Assembly: GCF_011320115.1 (NCBI RefSeq)
Contig: NZ_JAANOZ010000004.1
Coordinates: 1-64,000 of the forward strand
DNA length: 64,000 nucleotides
From: Croceibacterium segetis
Lineage (GTDB): Bacteria; Pseudomonadota; Alphaproteobacteria; Sphingomonadales; Sphingomonadaceae
Reading direction: 5' to 3'
Part shown: piece after piece, positions 24,930 to 33,316 of the stretch
How the letters are laid out: each line of letters starts with the position of its first letter
How positions within the stretch are numbered: the first letter of the stretch is position 1
The notes under the pieces: generated by a model
Databases searched by the model: none
The model's input: only the letters and a program-made list of their open reading frames with translations
What the model was told of the DNA's origin: nothing
Program-made: the position numbers and the translations under genes

Positions 24930-26249
24930 ATGGCCGATCTCTTCGCCGACGACCTGCCCCCTCCGCGTTCCGACGCGCCGCGCGAGGACGCGCCGCTGGC
25001 CGACCGGCTGCGGCCGCGCGCCCTCGATGAGATCATCGGGCAGGAGCATCTGACCGGCCCCGAAGGCGCGATCGGGCGGATGGTCGCCGCGGGCAAGCTC
25101 TCCAGCATGGTGCTGTGGGGCCCGCCGGGCACCGGCAAGACCAGCATCGCCCGGTTGCTCGCCGACGCGGTCGGCATGCGTTTCGTCGCGATCAGCGCGG
25201 TGTTCAGCGGGGTCGCCGACCTCAAGAAGGCGTTCGCGGAGGCCGAGAAAGCGCGCGAGGCCGGGCAGCGCACGCTGCTGTTCGTGGACGAGATCCACCG
25301 CTTCAACCGCGCGCAGCAGGACGGCTTCCTGCCGTTCGTCGAGCGCGGCACGGTCACGCTGGTCGGCGCGACCACCGAGAACCCCAGCTTCGAGCTAAAC
25401 GCCGCGCTCCTCAGCCGCGCCCAGGTCCTAATCCTCCACCGCCTCGACGCCGCCGCGCTGGAAAAGCTGCTCCAACGGGCCGAGGGGCTGGAAGGCCCGC
25501 TGCCGGTCACCGCCGAAGCGCGCGAGGCGCTGATCGCCAGCGCCGACGGCGACGGCCGCTTCCTGCTCAACCAGGCCGAGACACTGTACTCCGCCGCAAT
25601 CGCCGAGCCGCTCGGCCCTGCCGAGCTCGGCCAGTTCCTCCAGCGCCGCGTGGCGGTCTACGACAAGGACCGCGAGGGGCATTACAACCTCATCTCCGCG
25701 CTGCACAAATCGATCCGCGGCTCGGACCCGCAGGCGGCGCTGTATTACCTGGCGCGGATGCTGGTCGCCGGCGAGGAGCCGCTTTACCTGCTGCGCCGCC
25801 TGACCCGCGCGGCGGTGGAAGACATCGGCATGGCCGACCCGCAGGCCCTCGTGCAGTGCCTCGCGGCCAAGGATGCCTACTACTTCCTCGGCAGCCCCGA
25901 GGGCGAACTCGCTATCGTCCAGGCGTGCCTCTACCTTGCCACCGCGCCCAAATCGAACGCCGCCTACATGGCGCAGAAAGCCGCCTGGCGCAGCGCCAAG
26001 GAGACCGGCAGCCTGATGCCGCCGGCGAACATCCTCAACGCCCCGACCAAACTGATGAAGCAGATCGGCTACGGCAAGGACTATGCCTACGACCACGCCA
26101 CCGACGAAGGCTTCTCCGGCGCGAACTACTGGCCCGAGGAGATGGAACCGCAGACGTATTACGAACCGGTCGAGCGGGGGTTCGAGCGACAGGTGAATGA
26201 GCGCATCGCCTACTGGAACAAGCTCCGCGCCGAGCGCGGCGATGGCTGA
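24930..26249 (+). CDS. rarA: Replication-associated recombination protein A
   Basis: 439 residues, AAA+ ATPase. LRPRALDEIIGQEHL leads to Walker A GPPGTGKTS at about residues 64-72, Walker B LLFVDEIHRFN near 116, and sensor motif GATTENPSFE. The C-terminal part (RGSDPQAALYYLARML, then YMAQKAAW) is typical of RarA/MgsA. It acts at stalled replication forks, using ATP to handle gaps with RecA and SSB. It overlaps the following gene by 8 bases. Confidence 0.94.
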   Translation: MADLFADDLPPPRSDAPREDAPLADRLRPRALDEIIGQEHLTGPEGAIGRMVAAGKLSSMVLWGPPGTGKTSIARLLADAVGMRFVAISAVFSGVADLKKAFAEAEKAREAGQRTLLFVDEIHRFNRAQQDGFLPFVERGTVTLVGATTENPSFELNAALLSRAQVLILHRLDAAALEKLLQRAEGLEGPLPVTAEAREALIASADGDGRFLLNQAETLYSAAIAEPLGPAELGQFLQRRVAVYDKDREGHYNLISALHKSIRGSDPQAALYYLARMLVAGEEPLYLLRRLTRAAVEDIGMADPQALVQCLAAKDAYYFLGSPEGELAIVQACLYLATAPKSNAAYMAQKAAWRSAKETGSLMPPANILNAPTKLMKQIGYGKDYAYDHATDEGFSGANYWPEEMEPQTYYEPVERGFERQVNERIAYWNKLRAERGDG

Positions 26250-26598
26250 CCCGCTCGACAGCTACGACAAGGCCCTCGCGTTCGCCCTGACGCTGCCCGG
26301 CACCGCGCAGCTGACGAAGTTCAACTGGGCCGTCGCCGGGATTGCCGCGAACGGGCAGTCCTTTCTCTTTCCCGGGCATGAGAAGGATACCTCGTTCGTC
26401 GTCTCGATCGATCTCGGCACCGTCGAGATGCTCATGGAAACCGAGCCGGAGACGTACTGGCAATCGCCGCATTACCGGGGCCATCCTATGGTGCTGGTGC
26501 GCTATGACAGCCCCGATCCGGAGCGCGTCCGGCGGGTCATCGCGCAGGCGCGCGAGCAGGCCGCGGCGAAGAAGCCCGTTCGCCCGCGCAAGAAGTGA
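26242..26598 (+). CDS. MmcQ/YjbR-family protein
   Basis: 118 residues from the ATG at 26242, inside the end of rarA. DSYDKALAFALTLPG at the start and YWQSPHYRGHPMVLVRYD in the middle are typical of the YjbR (CyaY-like fold) family, and the C-terminus is rich in Lys and Arg. The biochemical role of this family is unknown, though DNA binding has been proposed from the fold. It overlaps the next gene (GTGA) and so belongs to the rarA transcript. Confidence 0.8.
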   Translation: MADPLDSYDKALAFALTLPGTAQLTKFNWAVAGIAANGQSFLFPGHEKDTSFVVSIDLGTVEMLMETEPETYWQSPHYRGHPMVLVRYDSPDPERVRRVIAQAREQAAAKKPVRPRKK

Positions 26599-27221
26599 GC
26601 GGCCGTTTTCAGCACTTCGCGGCGATCGACTGGTCCGGCGCCGCCGGCGAGCGGCACAAAGGCCTGGCGCTCGCGATCTGCGATGCCGAGGGCGGCGCGT
26701 CGCAGTTCGTGCGGCCGGGGCACGTCTGGTCGCGCCCGGAAATCCTCGACTGGTTGCTTGGCCAAATGCCCGATTGCACGCTGGTCGGCCTCGATCTCGG
26801 CGCGTCGCTGCCATTCGCCGATTGCGGCGCGTTCTTTCCCGGCTGGGAGGCGAGCCCGCCCGATGCGAAAGCGCTCTGGCGGATGGTCGACGAGCTGTGC
26901 CGCGATGACCCCCACCTCGCCGCCTCCAGCTTCGTCGACCACCTCGAGGCAAGCCGCTATTTCCGCCGCCACGGAGGACGCGAGGGAACGCATTTCCACG
27001 CGCCCGATGCGGACCACCGCCGCGGCCGCTTTCGCGTCACGGAGGCGGCGCAGGCGGCGATGGGCTGCAAGCCCTACTCGAACTTCAACCTCGTCGGCGC
27101 GGCACAAGTCGGCAAATCGAGCCTCACCGGCATGCGGGTGCTCCACCGGCTCGACGGAAGATTGTCGGTCTGGCCGTTCGACCCGCACCCTCCGAGCGGC
27201 TCCGTGGTGGTCGAAATCTAT
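26595..27221 (+). pseudogene. 5' part of a gene interrupted by an IS1595-type element
   Basis: Codons 1-209 of a gene starting GTG at 26595. The protein begins HFAAIDWSGAAGERHKGLALAI, a ribonuclease-H-like beginning similar to DUF429-type proteins, and runs intact to EIY where the transposon enters. Within the transposon the frame adds a foreign tail and stops at 27263. Joining 27221 to 29732 (one copy of the 8-bp target duplication) restores an open frame of 294 codons, so the break is recent. The original function is not known. Confidence 0.8.
27214..27221. repeat. Target-site duplication, left copy
   Basis: AAATCTAT directly precedes the left end of the element; the same 8 bases follow the right end at 29724-29731. 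Eight bases is the usual duplication for the IS1595 family. Confidence 0.93.
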
Positions 27222-27287
27222 GGCAAATATATACATTGCAAACACGCTCTCGCTGTGCCATAAGGCTGGCATTGTTGGAGTTGAGCA

Positions 27288-28223
27288 ATGTCTGTCCTGT
27301 CAAAGCCTTATTTTCACGACGAAGAATCGGCCTTCCGCTACCTTGAAGGCATCGTGTGGAGTGGGGAGCCGGTGTGCCCGCACTGTGGCAGTGTGGACCG
27401 GATTACGAAGGTAAAGGCGAATCCGGCCAAGCGCATTCGCTTCGGCCTGTATCGTTGTGGCAACTGCAAGGGCCAGTTCACGGTCAAGATCGGCACCGTC
27501 TTCGAGCACATGCGCATTCCGCTGCATAAGGCCCTTCAGGCGGTTTATCTGGTGACCAGCAGCAAGAAGGGCATCAGCGCGCACCAGCTGCATCGCACGC
27601 TAGAGGTCACTTACAAGTCGGCCTGGTTCCTGTTGCACCGTATTCGCGAAGCGATGCGCGATGGGGACTTGTCGCCGTTCGGCGGCAACGGTGGCGTTGT
27701 CGAGGTGGACGAGACTTTCATCGGCAAGAAGAAGGGCGTGCCGACGAAGCGCGCCTATCACCACAAGATGAAGGTTCTGGCGCTGGTTGACCGGACGAGC
27801 GGCAAGGCCCGCACGATGGTAATCGACAATGTCAAAACCGAAACGCTGATGCCGTTGGTGCTGAAGCATGTGGACCGCGAAACGCGCGTTATGACGGACG
27901 AGCATGCCGCCTATCGCGATGTTGGCCGCTGGTTTGCCGGTCACGGTTTCACGAGCCACACGAAGGGCGAGTATGTGAACCTCCAAGACCGGACCGTGCA
28001 TAGCAACACGGTCGAAGGTTATTTCAGCATCTTCAAACGCGGCATGAAGGGCGTTTATCAGCACTGCGGGGAGCATCACCTGCCCCGCTATCTGGCTGAG
28101 TTCGAATTCCGGTATAACAACCGGGAAGCACTTGGCTGCAACGACCAAGACCGTGCGGGGAATGCCCTTCGCGGTATCGTCGGCAAGCGCCTCACCTATG
28201 GGGGGTCTGCGGCGACGAATTGA
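27288..28223 (+). CDS. IS1595-family transposase
   Basis: 311 residues. An N-terminal zinc ribbon, CPHC ... CGNC (about residues 30-64), precedes a helix-turn-helix segment (KGISAHQLHRTLEVTYKSAWFLLHRIREAM). The catalytic core has the first Asp in VVEVDETFIG, the second in VMTDEHAAY and the third acidic residue in HSNTVEGYFSIFKRG, the ISXO2-like DDE type. It is full length and should be active. It cuts and joins the element ends described above. Confidence 0.94.
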   Translation: MSVLSKPYFHDEESAFRYLEGIVWSGEPVCPHCGSVDRITKVKANPAKRIRFGLYRCGNCKGQFTVKIGTVFEHMRIPLHKALQAVYLVTSSKKGISAHQLHRTLEVTYKSAWFLLHRIREAMRDGDLSPFGGNGGVVEVDETFIGKKKGVPTKRAYHHKMKVLALVDRTSGKARTMVIDNVKTETLMPLVLKHVDRETRVMTDEHAAYRDVGRWFAGHGFTSHTKGEYVNLQDRTVHSNTVEGYFSIFKRGMKGVYQHCGEHHLPRYLAEFEFRYNNREALGCNDQDRAGNALRGIVGKRLTYGGSAATN

Positions 28224-28333
28224 GTTGAAAACGAGTCGGGCCGAATGGGTCCAACTTGAGTTCGACTTTGGCGAGTTGTAGCCTTGCGAGGCTGTTCACA
28301 AAGCGGGCCTTGAGCCCGTGGCGTAACTGACGG

Positions 28334-28361
28334 AGCGGCCCGTCCCACAAGGGCGGGCCGT
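28334..28361. terminator. Hairpin between transposase and DUF3800 gene
   Basis: CGGCCCGTCCC and GGGCGGGCCG pair with one bulge around an ACAA loop. It lies between two convergent genes and probably ends both transcripts; a short T-rich stretch follows on the plus strand. Confidence 0.6.
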
Positions 28362-28363
28362 CT

Positions 28364-29170
28364 CTATTTCAGCCTCACTATGCCGTCTTTTGGCGAGCCG
28401 CTCACCTTGGTGTTGATGTGAGCAACGGGGATCGCATCGTAGAGCGTGTGCAGCTTCAGATCGTTCTGCCACTGCTCCAGTTTGTTCATTTCGCCCTTGA
28501 GCTTCATGAAGGCGGCATAGGCGATGACGTCTGCGGCTTGCGTGAAATAGCAGTGTTTGGAGTTCTTATCGTTCGCGTCCTTCGTGAACATGTCGAGGGG
28601 CATGTTCTTCGTCGCGCCAGTGAGCCAACCGCCAAATGCGCTGCCAGTCGGAAGGTGCACTTGCGCTCTCCGGTAGAGTTTGCGGTATTCTGGATGCCCC
28701 TGATCGAAGAAGGTAAGCGCGTTCCGATTTGCCTTGGAGCATTGCGTTCGCATCCGTTGGAACAGAGCATACATCGCCGCTTCAATGCGTTCATAGCCGT
28801 AGAGGTATTTGCCGCGACTTGCGGACGCGGACATAATGCCCTCGCTTGGAATGAACGGCAGAGAGCTTAGGATTGAGCGATAGGCCTTGGCGGCCTGCGG
28901 CTTGTGGAAGTTGTGTTTACCCTTCAGGAAATTGCCCCGTCCGCCGGCGAGTTTGACGCCGTGCAGTTCTTTCGCGGTTGGGATGTAGAGCGTTTCCTTG
29001 ATTGCCTTCCGCCAGGCCTTGGCTTGCGCCAGATGGTTGGGCCAGACTATCTGCCAAACCCCTTCGATCTGGCGAAGGAACGGGATGCGGATCGCGGTCG
29101 CGACGAAGACCTGTCTGTCGTGCGACTCATCGATGTAGTAAACGTCGATACCACCGGAGCGGAGATGCAT
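28364..29170 (-). CDS. DUF3800-family cargo protein
   Basis: 268 residues from the ATG at 29170; an in-frame TTG lies five codons earlier. DVYYIDESHDRQVFVATAI at the start and YFTQAADVIAYAAFMKLKG near the end are the DUF3800 signature. The Asp/Glu residues of these motifs suggest an RNase-H-like metal site. Codon use is less GC-rich than in the host genes. The family is common on mobile elements and its function is unknown. Its start codon overlaps, on the opposite strand, that of the 44-residue cargo gene. Confidence 0.8.
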   Translation of the reverse strand: MHLRSGGIDVYYIDESHDRQVFVATAIRIPFLRQIEGVWQIVWPNHLAQAKAWRKAIKETLYIPTAKELHGVKLAGGRGNFLKGKHNFHKPQAAKAYRSILSSLPFIPSEGIMSASASRGKYLYGYERIEAAMYALFQRMRTQCSKANRNALTFFDQGHPEYRKLYRRAQVHLPTGSAFGGWLTGATKNMPLDMFTKDANDKNSKHCYFTQAADVIAYAAFMKLKGEMNKLEQWQNDLKLHTLYDAIPVAHINTKVSGSPKDGIVRLK

Positions 29171-29303
29171 GGCTGATACTCCCAAAACTCAGGCTGAAAA
29201 ATTCAAAGAGGCCGCTCGCGAACACGAGGCGGACGAGGACGAGGCGCACTGGGACGAGCGACTGAAGAGAATCGCCAAGGGCAAGGTGGAAAAAACCAAA
29301 TGA
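29169..29303 (+). CDS. Cargo microprotein 1 (44 residues)
   Basis: Starts with ATG at 29169 inside the palindrome ATGCAT, which also holds the start of the divergent DUF3800 gene. The product is highly charged and helical (EKFKEAAREHEADEDEAHWD). A GGAG motif precedes it. The stop overlaps the next ATG (ATGA). The composition fits an antitoxin-like or adaptor peptide, but there is no family match that I can name. Confidence 0.6.
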   Translation: MADTPKTQAEKFKEAAREHEADEDEAHWDERLKRIAKGKVEKTK

Positions 29304-29449
29304 CGACTGTCGTCCTTCCTCCAAACGTCATGGACCACATCGCGCGCACCCGTGCGGGCAGTGTAGATTTTCGCTGGAAGGACGGCGTTCTCACGTTTGC
29401 CGACCTTCTGGATTACGATGCGGTGGGCGATGAAGCGGAGTCTATTTGA
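29300..29449 (+). CDS. Cargo microprotein 2 (49 residues)
   Basis: Begins at the ATGA overlap with microprotein 1 and encodes MTTVVLPPNVMDHIARTR and then a segment rich in Asp and Trp. It ends 8 bases inside the convergent 68-residue gene. The tight coupling of two tiny genes suggests that their products act together. The function is not recognised. Confidence 0.6.
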   Translation: MTTVVLPPNVMDHIARTRAGSVDFRWKDGVLTFADLLDYDAVGDEAESI

Positions 29450-29648
29450 AGTCGTCGTGTTGCTCGACATGCTTCGCGAACTTCACGAGGGAAAAACGCG
29501 GATGGTCGCCGCAATGATTGCACGGCGGAAATCTCTTACCGAAAACACACGTCACCTCATGCTCTGCCGTATGGTTCGAGTCGTGCGTCACTTTGTATAT
29601 TCCTGAGCGGGGCACTTTATCGCCCGGCTTAAACTGTTCCGCTGCCAC
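29442..29648 (-). CDS. Cys/His-rich cargo protein (68 residues)
   Basis: The sequence contains SGIYKVTHDSNHTAEHEVTC and then FPPCNHCGDHPRF, so three Cys and several His could bind a zinc ion. Similar small proteins occur in many proteobacteria as uncharacterised genes. It is the last gene before the right end of the element and faces inward. Start ATG at 29648. Confidence 0.65.
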   Translation of the reverse strand: MAAEQFKPGDKVPRSGIYKVTHDSNHTAEHEVTCVFGKRFPPCNHCGDHPRFSLVKFAKHVEQHDDFK

Positions 29649-29723
29649 GGGCCTTCTCCCCGACTCATCTAGGTGAGCCAGAACATGCGCTTACGGATGC
29701 CGTTTGCAAAGTATATATTCGCC

Positions 29724-29731
29724 AAATCTAT
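29724..29731. repeat. Target-site duplication, right copy
   Basis: AAATCTAT directly follows the right inverted repeat and is identical to the left copy at 27214-27221. Confidence 0.93.
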
Positions 29732-29989
29732 ACCGCGATCGCGGCGATGGCGGGCGGCCGGACACCCGGGCGGAGCAAAATGAAGACCGTCGAAGAGCTC
29801 AATCGGGCGCTCATCGAAATCGGCTCCTCAACCGTTTCCGGCGCGGGTCCTATCGATGATCACAGTGCCGATGCGCTGCTGACGGCCGCCTGGCTGCGCA
29901 TTGCGGCTGGGAGGAGTGAGCTGTGGCACCCGCGCGCGTTGACACGGGAGGTGGCGATGACCGAAGGCTGGACCTTCGGCGCGCCGTGA
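29732..29989 (+). pseudogene. 3' part of the interrupted gene
   Basis: The last 85 codons of the gene that begins at 26595, in frame with it when the transposon and one duplication are removed. The reading continues TAIAAMAGGRTPGRSK and ends WTFGAP before the stop. The segment ends with a C-terminal helix DDHSADALLTAAWLRIAAGR. It might be translated alone from an internal ATG (29747 or 29780), but there is no reason to think it functional. Confidence 0.8.
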
Positions 29990-30023
29990 CGCAGTCTACG
30001 TCAGATTACCGGGAGGGAACCGA

Positions 30024-31721
30024 ATGAACCGCAAGCTGCTCGCAGGAATCGCCTGCCTCGTCCTCAGTTCGTGCAACGCCGTCACGACGGCGCAGCCGGA
30101 GACGAAGTGGAAGGATTTCGCCCAGCACACGGTCGACCAGTATTTCGCGCTCAATCCCGACTTCGCGATTTACCAGGGAGCGCATCACTTCGACGGGCAG
30201 TTGCCCGATTGGAGCGAGGCGGGCCTCAAGGCGCAGAAGGATTTCCTGCACAAGGTCGTCGCCGACGCGCAAGGCTACGCCGGCCTCAGCAAGACCGATG
30301 CGTTCGAACGCGATTACCTCGTGCAGGTGGCGAAGGGCCAGCTGTTCTTCCTCGAGGATGCCGATCAGCCACACACCAATCCGGCGTTCTACACCGGCGC
30401 CCTCGACCCCAACGTCTACATCAGCCGCGACTATGCCGACAAACCGACGCGGATGAAGGCGCTGACCGCCTATTTCAACCAGATCCCGGGCCGCGCGCAG
30501 GAAATCCAGGCCAATCTCAAGACGCCGCTCCCGGCGAGCTTCATCAAGTATGGCATCGTCGCCTTTGACGGCTACGCCGACTATTACGCCAAGGATGCGC
30601 TCGAGGCCTTCGCGGACGTCAACGCGCCCGAGGTACAGGCGCATCTCAAGGCCTCGGCTCTCAAGGCTTCGAAAGCGATGCGCGGGGTGGCCGACTGGCT
30701 CCGCTCGCGACAGGGCAGCGCAACGCAGGACTTCGCGCTCGGGCCCGACCGCTTCAGCAAGATGCTGCAAGCGACCGAGGCGGTTAACATCCCGCTCGAC
30801 CAGTTGATGACGGTCGCCCGCAACGACCTGGCGCGCAACCAGGCGGCGGCGAAGGTGGAATGCGCCAAGTTCGCTCCCGGACTTGCCCTCAAAGCGTGCT
30901 TCGAGAAAATGTTGGCCGACAAGCCGGCGGAGGATGTCGTCGTCGCCGCGACCAAGCAGGTTCCTGACCTGACCGCCTTCGTCCAGTCGCACGATCTCGC
31001 GACCATTCCCGCCGGCGAGCATGCACTGGTCCGGGAAGCACCGCCCTATAACAGCCAGAACACCGCCTACATCGACCCGCCCGGGCCGCTCGAGCACGGC
31101 ATCCCCTCGATCTATTACATCGCTCGTCCCGATCCCTCGTGGCCGGCGAAAAAGCAGCACGACTATCTGCCCGGCAAGGACAGCCTGCTGTTCATCACCA
31201 CCCACGAGGTGATGCCGGGTCACTTCCTGCAATTCCTCCATTCGAACCGCTCACCCTCGCTGATCGGGCGGCTCTTCGTCGGCTACGGCTTTGCCGAGGG
31301 CTGGGCGCACTATTCCGAGCAACTGATGTGGGACGCCGGGCTGGGCAACGGCGATCCCGAGGTGCACATCGGCCAGCTCGCCGAGGCGCTCGAGCGCGAT
31401 TGCCGGTTCATTTCGGCCATCGCGCTGCACACGCAGGGCATGACACAGGCGCAATCGAAGGACCTGTTCGTCAACGAATGCTACAAGGACGAAGGCAACG
31501 CCGAGCAGCAGGCCGCGCGCGGGACTTACGACCCGCAATATCTCAACTACACGCTCAACAAGCTGCTGATCCTGAAGCTGCGCGACGACTGGACCGCGAG
31601 CCGCGGTGGGCGCCAGGCGTGGAAGGCCTTCCACGATGCGTTCCTCTCGTATGGCGGCCCGCCCGTACCGCTGGTGCGCCAGGCCATGATGGGCGAGGAC
31701 ACGCCGCGCACGGTGTTCTGA
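30024..31721 (+). CDS. DUF885-family lipoprotein, putative metallopeptidase
   Basis: 565 residues. A lipoprotein signal ends in LVLSSC, so it is anchored to the membrane in the periplasm. The DUF885 core holds HEVMPGH near residue 394 and FAEGWAHYSE near 424, a zinc-peptidase-like arrangement of His and Glu ligands. Family members look like M3/M32-type oligopeptidases, but the substrate is unknown. The start ATG is preceded by GGGAGGGA. It is a single gene ending 120 bases before tRNA-Thr. Confidence 0.87.
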   Translation: MNRKLLAGIACLVLSSCNAVTTAQPETKWKDFAQHTVDQYFALNPDFAIYQGAHHFDGQLPDWSEAGLKAQKDFLHKVVADAQGYAGLSKTDAFERDYLVQVAKGQLFFLEDADQPHTNPAFYTGALDPNVYISRDYADKPTRMKALTAYFNQIPGRAQEIQANLKTPLPASFIKYGIVAFDGYADYYAKDALEAFADVNAPEVQAHLKASALKASKAMRGVADWLRSRQGSATQDFALGPDRFSKMLQATEAVNIPLDQLMTVARNDLARNQAAAKVECAKFAPGLALKACFEKMLADKPAEDVVVAATKQVPDLTAFVQSHDLATIPAGEHALVREAPPYNSQNTAYIDPPGPLEHGIPSIYYIARPDPSWPAKKQHDYLPGKDSLLFITTHEVMPGHFLQFLHSNRSPSLIGRLFVGYGFAEGWAHYSEQLMWDAGLGNGDPEVHIGQLAEALERDCRFISAIALHTQGMTQAQSKDLFVNECYKDEGNAEQQAARGTYDPQYLNYTLNKLLILKLRDDWTASRGGRQAWKAFHDAFLSYGGPPVPLVRQAMMGEDTPRTVF

Positions 31722-31841
31722 TCCCACTGGACCTTCGCCGTCGCATGACGCAAAATATGCCTTGGGCGGCCGGCTTGTCAGCCAGCCGAAGGGGCGGCGC
31801 TCTTGCGTTGCCCTATCGCTTCGCTACTTGAGGGCGCCGAG

Positions 31842-31917
<76 letters not shown>

Positions 31918-31960
31918 TTTTTCAATGACTTAGACGCCCACTGTTGCCGTCGCGCCACGC

Positions 31961-31980
31961 TGTCTAACATTCTGTCTAAC
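31961..31980 (+). repeat. Arm-type integrase sites, left end
   Basis: Two direct copies of TGTCTAAC at 31961 and 31973, 12 bases apart, just inside attL. The same octamer occurs twice next to attR (41767 and 41778). Paired arm sites at both ends are what tyrosine integrases use for synapsis. Confidence 0.7.
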
Positions 31981-31997
31981 TAGCTAGGGGGTGTCCG

Positions 31998-32093
31998 ATG
32001 CAGCTTCGAAAATTACCTCGGGAGGAGCCCGCGGCGCTGCTCGAGTTCTGGAATCGGATGCTCGACCGCTTCATTGGCGAGCGGGATGATTAG
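31998..32093 (+). CDS. Possible 31-residue peptide at the island's left end
   Basis: ATG at 31998 with AGGGGG nearby, 31 codons, TAG stop. The sequence includes PREEPAALLEFWNRMLDRFI, amphipathic and helical. It ends 5 bases before the next ATG, which supports co-translation with the following membrane protein gene. No family is recognised. Confidence 0.4.
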   Translation: MQLRKLPREEPAALLEFWNRMLDRFIGERDD

Positions 32094-32098
32094 CGGCG

Positions 32099-32611
32099 AT
32101 GTCTGACGAATTTCTGCACCAGCGCCACGTCGACGAAAACAAGAGCATTCGCAATGCCTTCCTTGCCGGCGCACCTGCAGCCATCGCCTTCGCCTTTCAC
32201 GAGACAGCCGAACGGACTTTGGCATGGTCGCTACTGCCTGTTCCGCTTGCGATCCTCGCTTGGGGGGCATCCTTCGCAAGCGGGATTTGGGCTAGCCGCC
32301 AGTTGCAACTTGCGATCAAGGGAAACGTCGGAATGAACCTCGCGGAACGCGAGGAAAACGAGGAATTTTATAACCGAGCGAAGGCGACGTTTGAGGGGGC
32401 TAGGGATAGGACCTGGGCGTTCCAGGAAGCCCAGATGTGGTTGCTATTCGTCGGTGCGGCCTTTTACTTGGTTGGGCACGTCTGGTACATTACGGAATCA
32501 GCTTCGTCGCCGGCCGACGATAGCCGGGTCAACGTCACTTCGCCAGCGCGCGCCTCGCCCGTTAAATCGGCCCCCAATACTTCGCCCGCCCGCCGCACTC
32601 GAAACACCTGA
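32099..32611 (+). CDS. Hypothetical membrane protein
   Basis: 170 residues. A polar N-terminus (MSDEFLHQRHVDENKSIRN) precedes two membrane helices (about 22-60), then a long amphipathic helix with EREENEEFYNRAK, a further hydrophobic segment near 120-138, and a disordered Ser/Pro/Ala-rich tail. It is the first sizeable gene after attL. No conserved motif was recognised. Its 3' end overlaps the convergent 72-residue gene by 50 bases. Confidence 0.65.
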   Translation: MSDEFLHQRHVDENKSIRNAFLAGAPAAIAFAFHETAERTLAWSLLPVPLAILAWGASFASGIWASRQLQLAIKGNVGMNLAEREENEEFYNRAKATFEGARDRTWAFQEAQMWLLFVGAAFYLVGHVWYITESASSPADDSRVNVTSPARASPVKSAPNTSPARRTRNT

Positions 32612-32780
32612 GCCGCGGAATTAGCAGCGCCATTTGCCGCGAGCTGTTCTTGCGCCGGCCGAGCGCCACCATCAGGTCGCCAGGCTCGATCACGCGCACC
32701 CGGCCGCACTGGCACTCGACGCGCAGCCTGAAGCCGTAGCGGCGAAAGTCGGCAATCGAATCGAGGTGCTTTCGGCTCAC
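32562..32780 (-). CDS. Small protein with a zinc-ribbon-like Cys pattern
   Basis: 72 residues. CQC near the middle (RVECQCGRVRVIEP) and CFEC near the end (LRCFECGGRAKYWG) make two Cys pairs, as in a zinc ribbon. YGFRLRVECQCG resembles uncharacterised sphingomonad phage and island proteins. It may bind nucleic acid. The overlap with the convergent gene at its 3' end is short enough for both to be real. Confidence 0.6.
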   Translation of the reverse strand: MSRKHLDSIADFRRYGFRLRVECQCGRVRVIEPGDLMVALGRRKNSSRQMALLIPRLRCFECGGRAKYWGPI

Positions 32781-32822
32781 GCTCCATTTGGAACGGAGAG
32801 GGAACGGGGATCAAGCCGGTTT

Positions 32823-32987
32823 CTAGCGCTTCACTACAATCGCGCCGACAATCGCCGCTATTACGAGAAATATCGGCGACAAGGCTGGCTCATGTCCCTG
32901 CGACCACGACGCAACCGCCATCAAGAGATTAAGACCCACGCCCCATGCAAGGCCAATGAGTGCGCCTCTGCGCCAACCGCGTGTCAT
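32823..32987 (-). CDS. Small two-helix membrane protein
   Basis: 54 residues from the ATG at 32987 (MTRGWRRGALIGLAWG). Two membrane helices (about 8-24 and 36-52) are joined by a short loop with SWSQGHEP. An upstream in-frame ATG at 33026 would add 13 Arg/Pro-rich residues. No function is recognised; it resembles small membrane proteins often found on islands. Confidence 0.5.
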   Translation of the reverse strand: MTRGWRRGALIGLAWGVGLNLLMAVASWSQGHEPALSPIFLVIAAIVGAIVVKR

Positions 32988-33057
32988 GGCGAGCGGTGTA
33001 TGTCTTCGCGGTCGTGGATTCAACAAGACCTAAGCCGCCTCAGCCGCCACGCCATCT

Positions 33058-33173
33058 GCGGCACAAACGCGCGCCCTACTCGAAACTTGATAACTTAGCT
33101 CGATAGCGCCTATTCAGGCCCGGGGCCGCCAGCAAAGCACATCCCTCCACCCCCCCGCGAGCTGGCGGCTCTC
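33058..33173. repeat. 116-bp direct repeat A, copy 1
   Basis: Matches 34482-34597 with about 8 differences and no gaps. It includes AAACTTGATAACTT and a 9-bp inverted repeat GCCGCCAGC ... GCTGGCGGC around a C-rich loop. With the second copy it brackets a 1.3-kb cassette holding the LuxR-type HTH gene. Confidence 0.85.
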
Positions 33174-33203
33174 CCATGAACAATGGGTACGCGGGCCCCC
33201 AGA

Positions 33204-33240
33204 ATGGTGCTGGCGCTGTTGGGAGGTAGGAGCGCCGGGC
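33204..33240. repeat. 37-bp direct repeat B, copy 1
   Basis: ATGGTGCTGGCGCTGTTGGG continuing to GCGCCGGGC, repeated at 34331-34368 with two changes. It codes for the hydrophobic peptide motif MVLALLGG and ends in one arm of a hairpin. Confidence 0.75.
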
Positions 33241-33316
33241 GCGGGATACGCTAGGGAGTTTGCCCAGCGCCCCCGAGCCACACTCTCACCTACAAATGTT
33301 AAGAAACTGCCGCTGA

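Larger units (their letters stand above)
27222..29723 (+). mobile_element. IS1595-family composite element with cargo genes (2502 bp)
   Basis: The ends are 23-bp imperfect inverted repeats: GGCAAATATATACATTGCAA at the left, and the right end read inward is GGCGAATATATACTTTGCAA. An 8-bp duplication flanks it. It contains the transposase (27288-28223), a DUF3800-type gene on the minus strand, two tiny plus-strand genes with ATGA overlap, and a 68-residue minus-strand gene. IS1595-family elements with passenger genes are known. The bounds are exact from the sequence. Confidence 0.93.
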
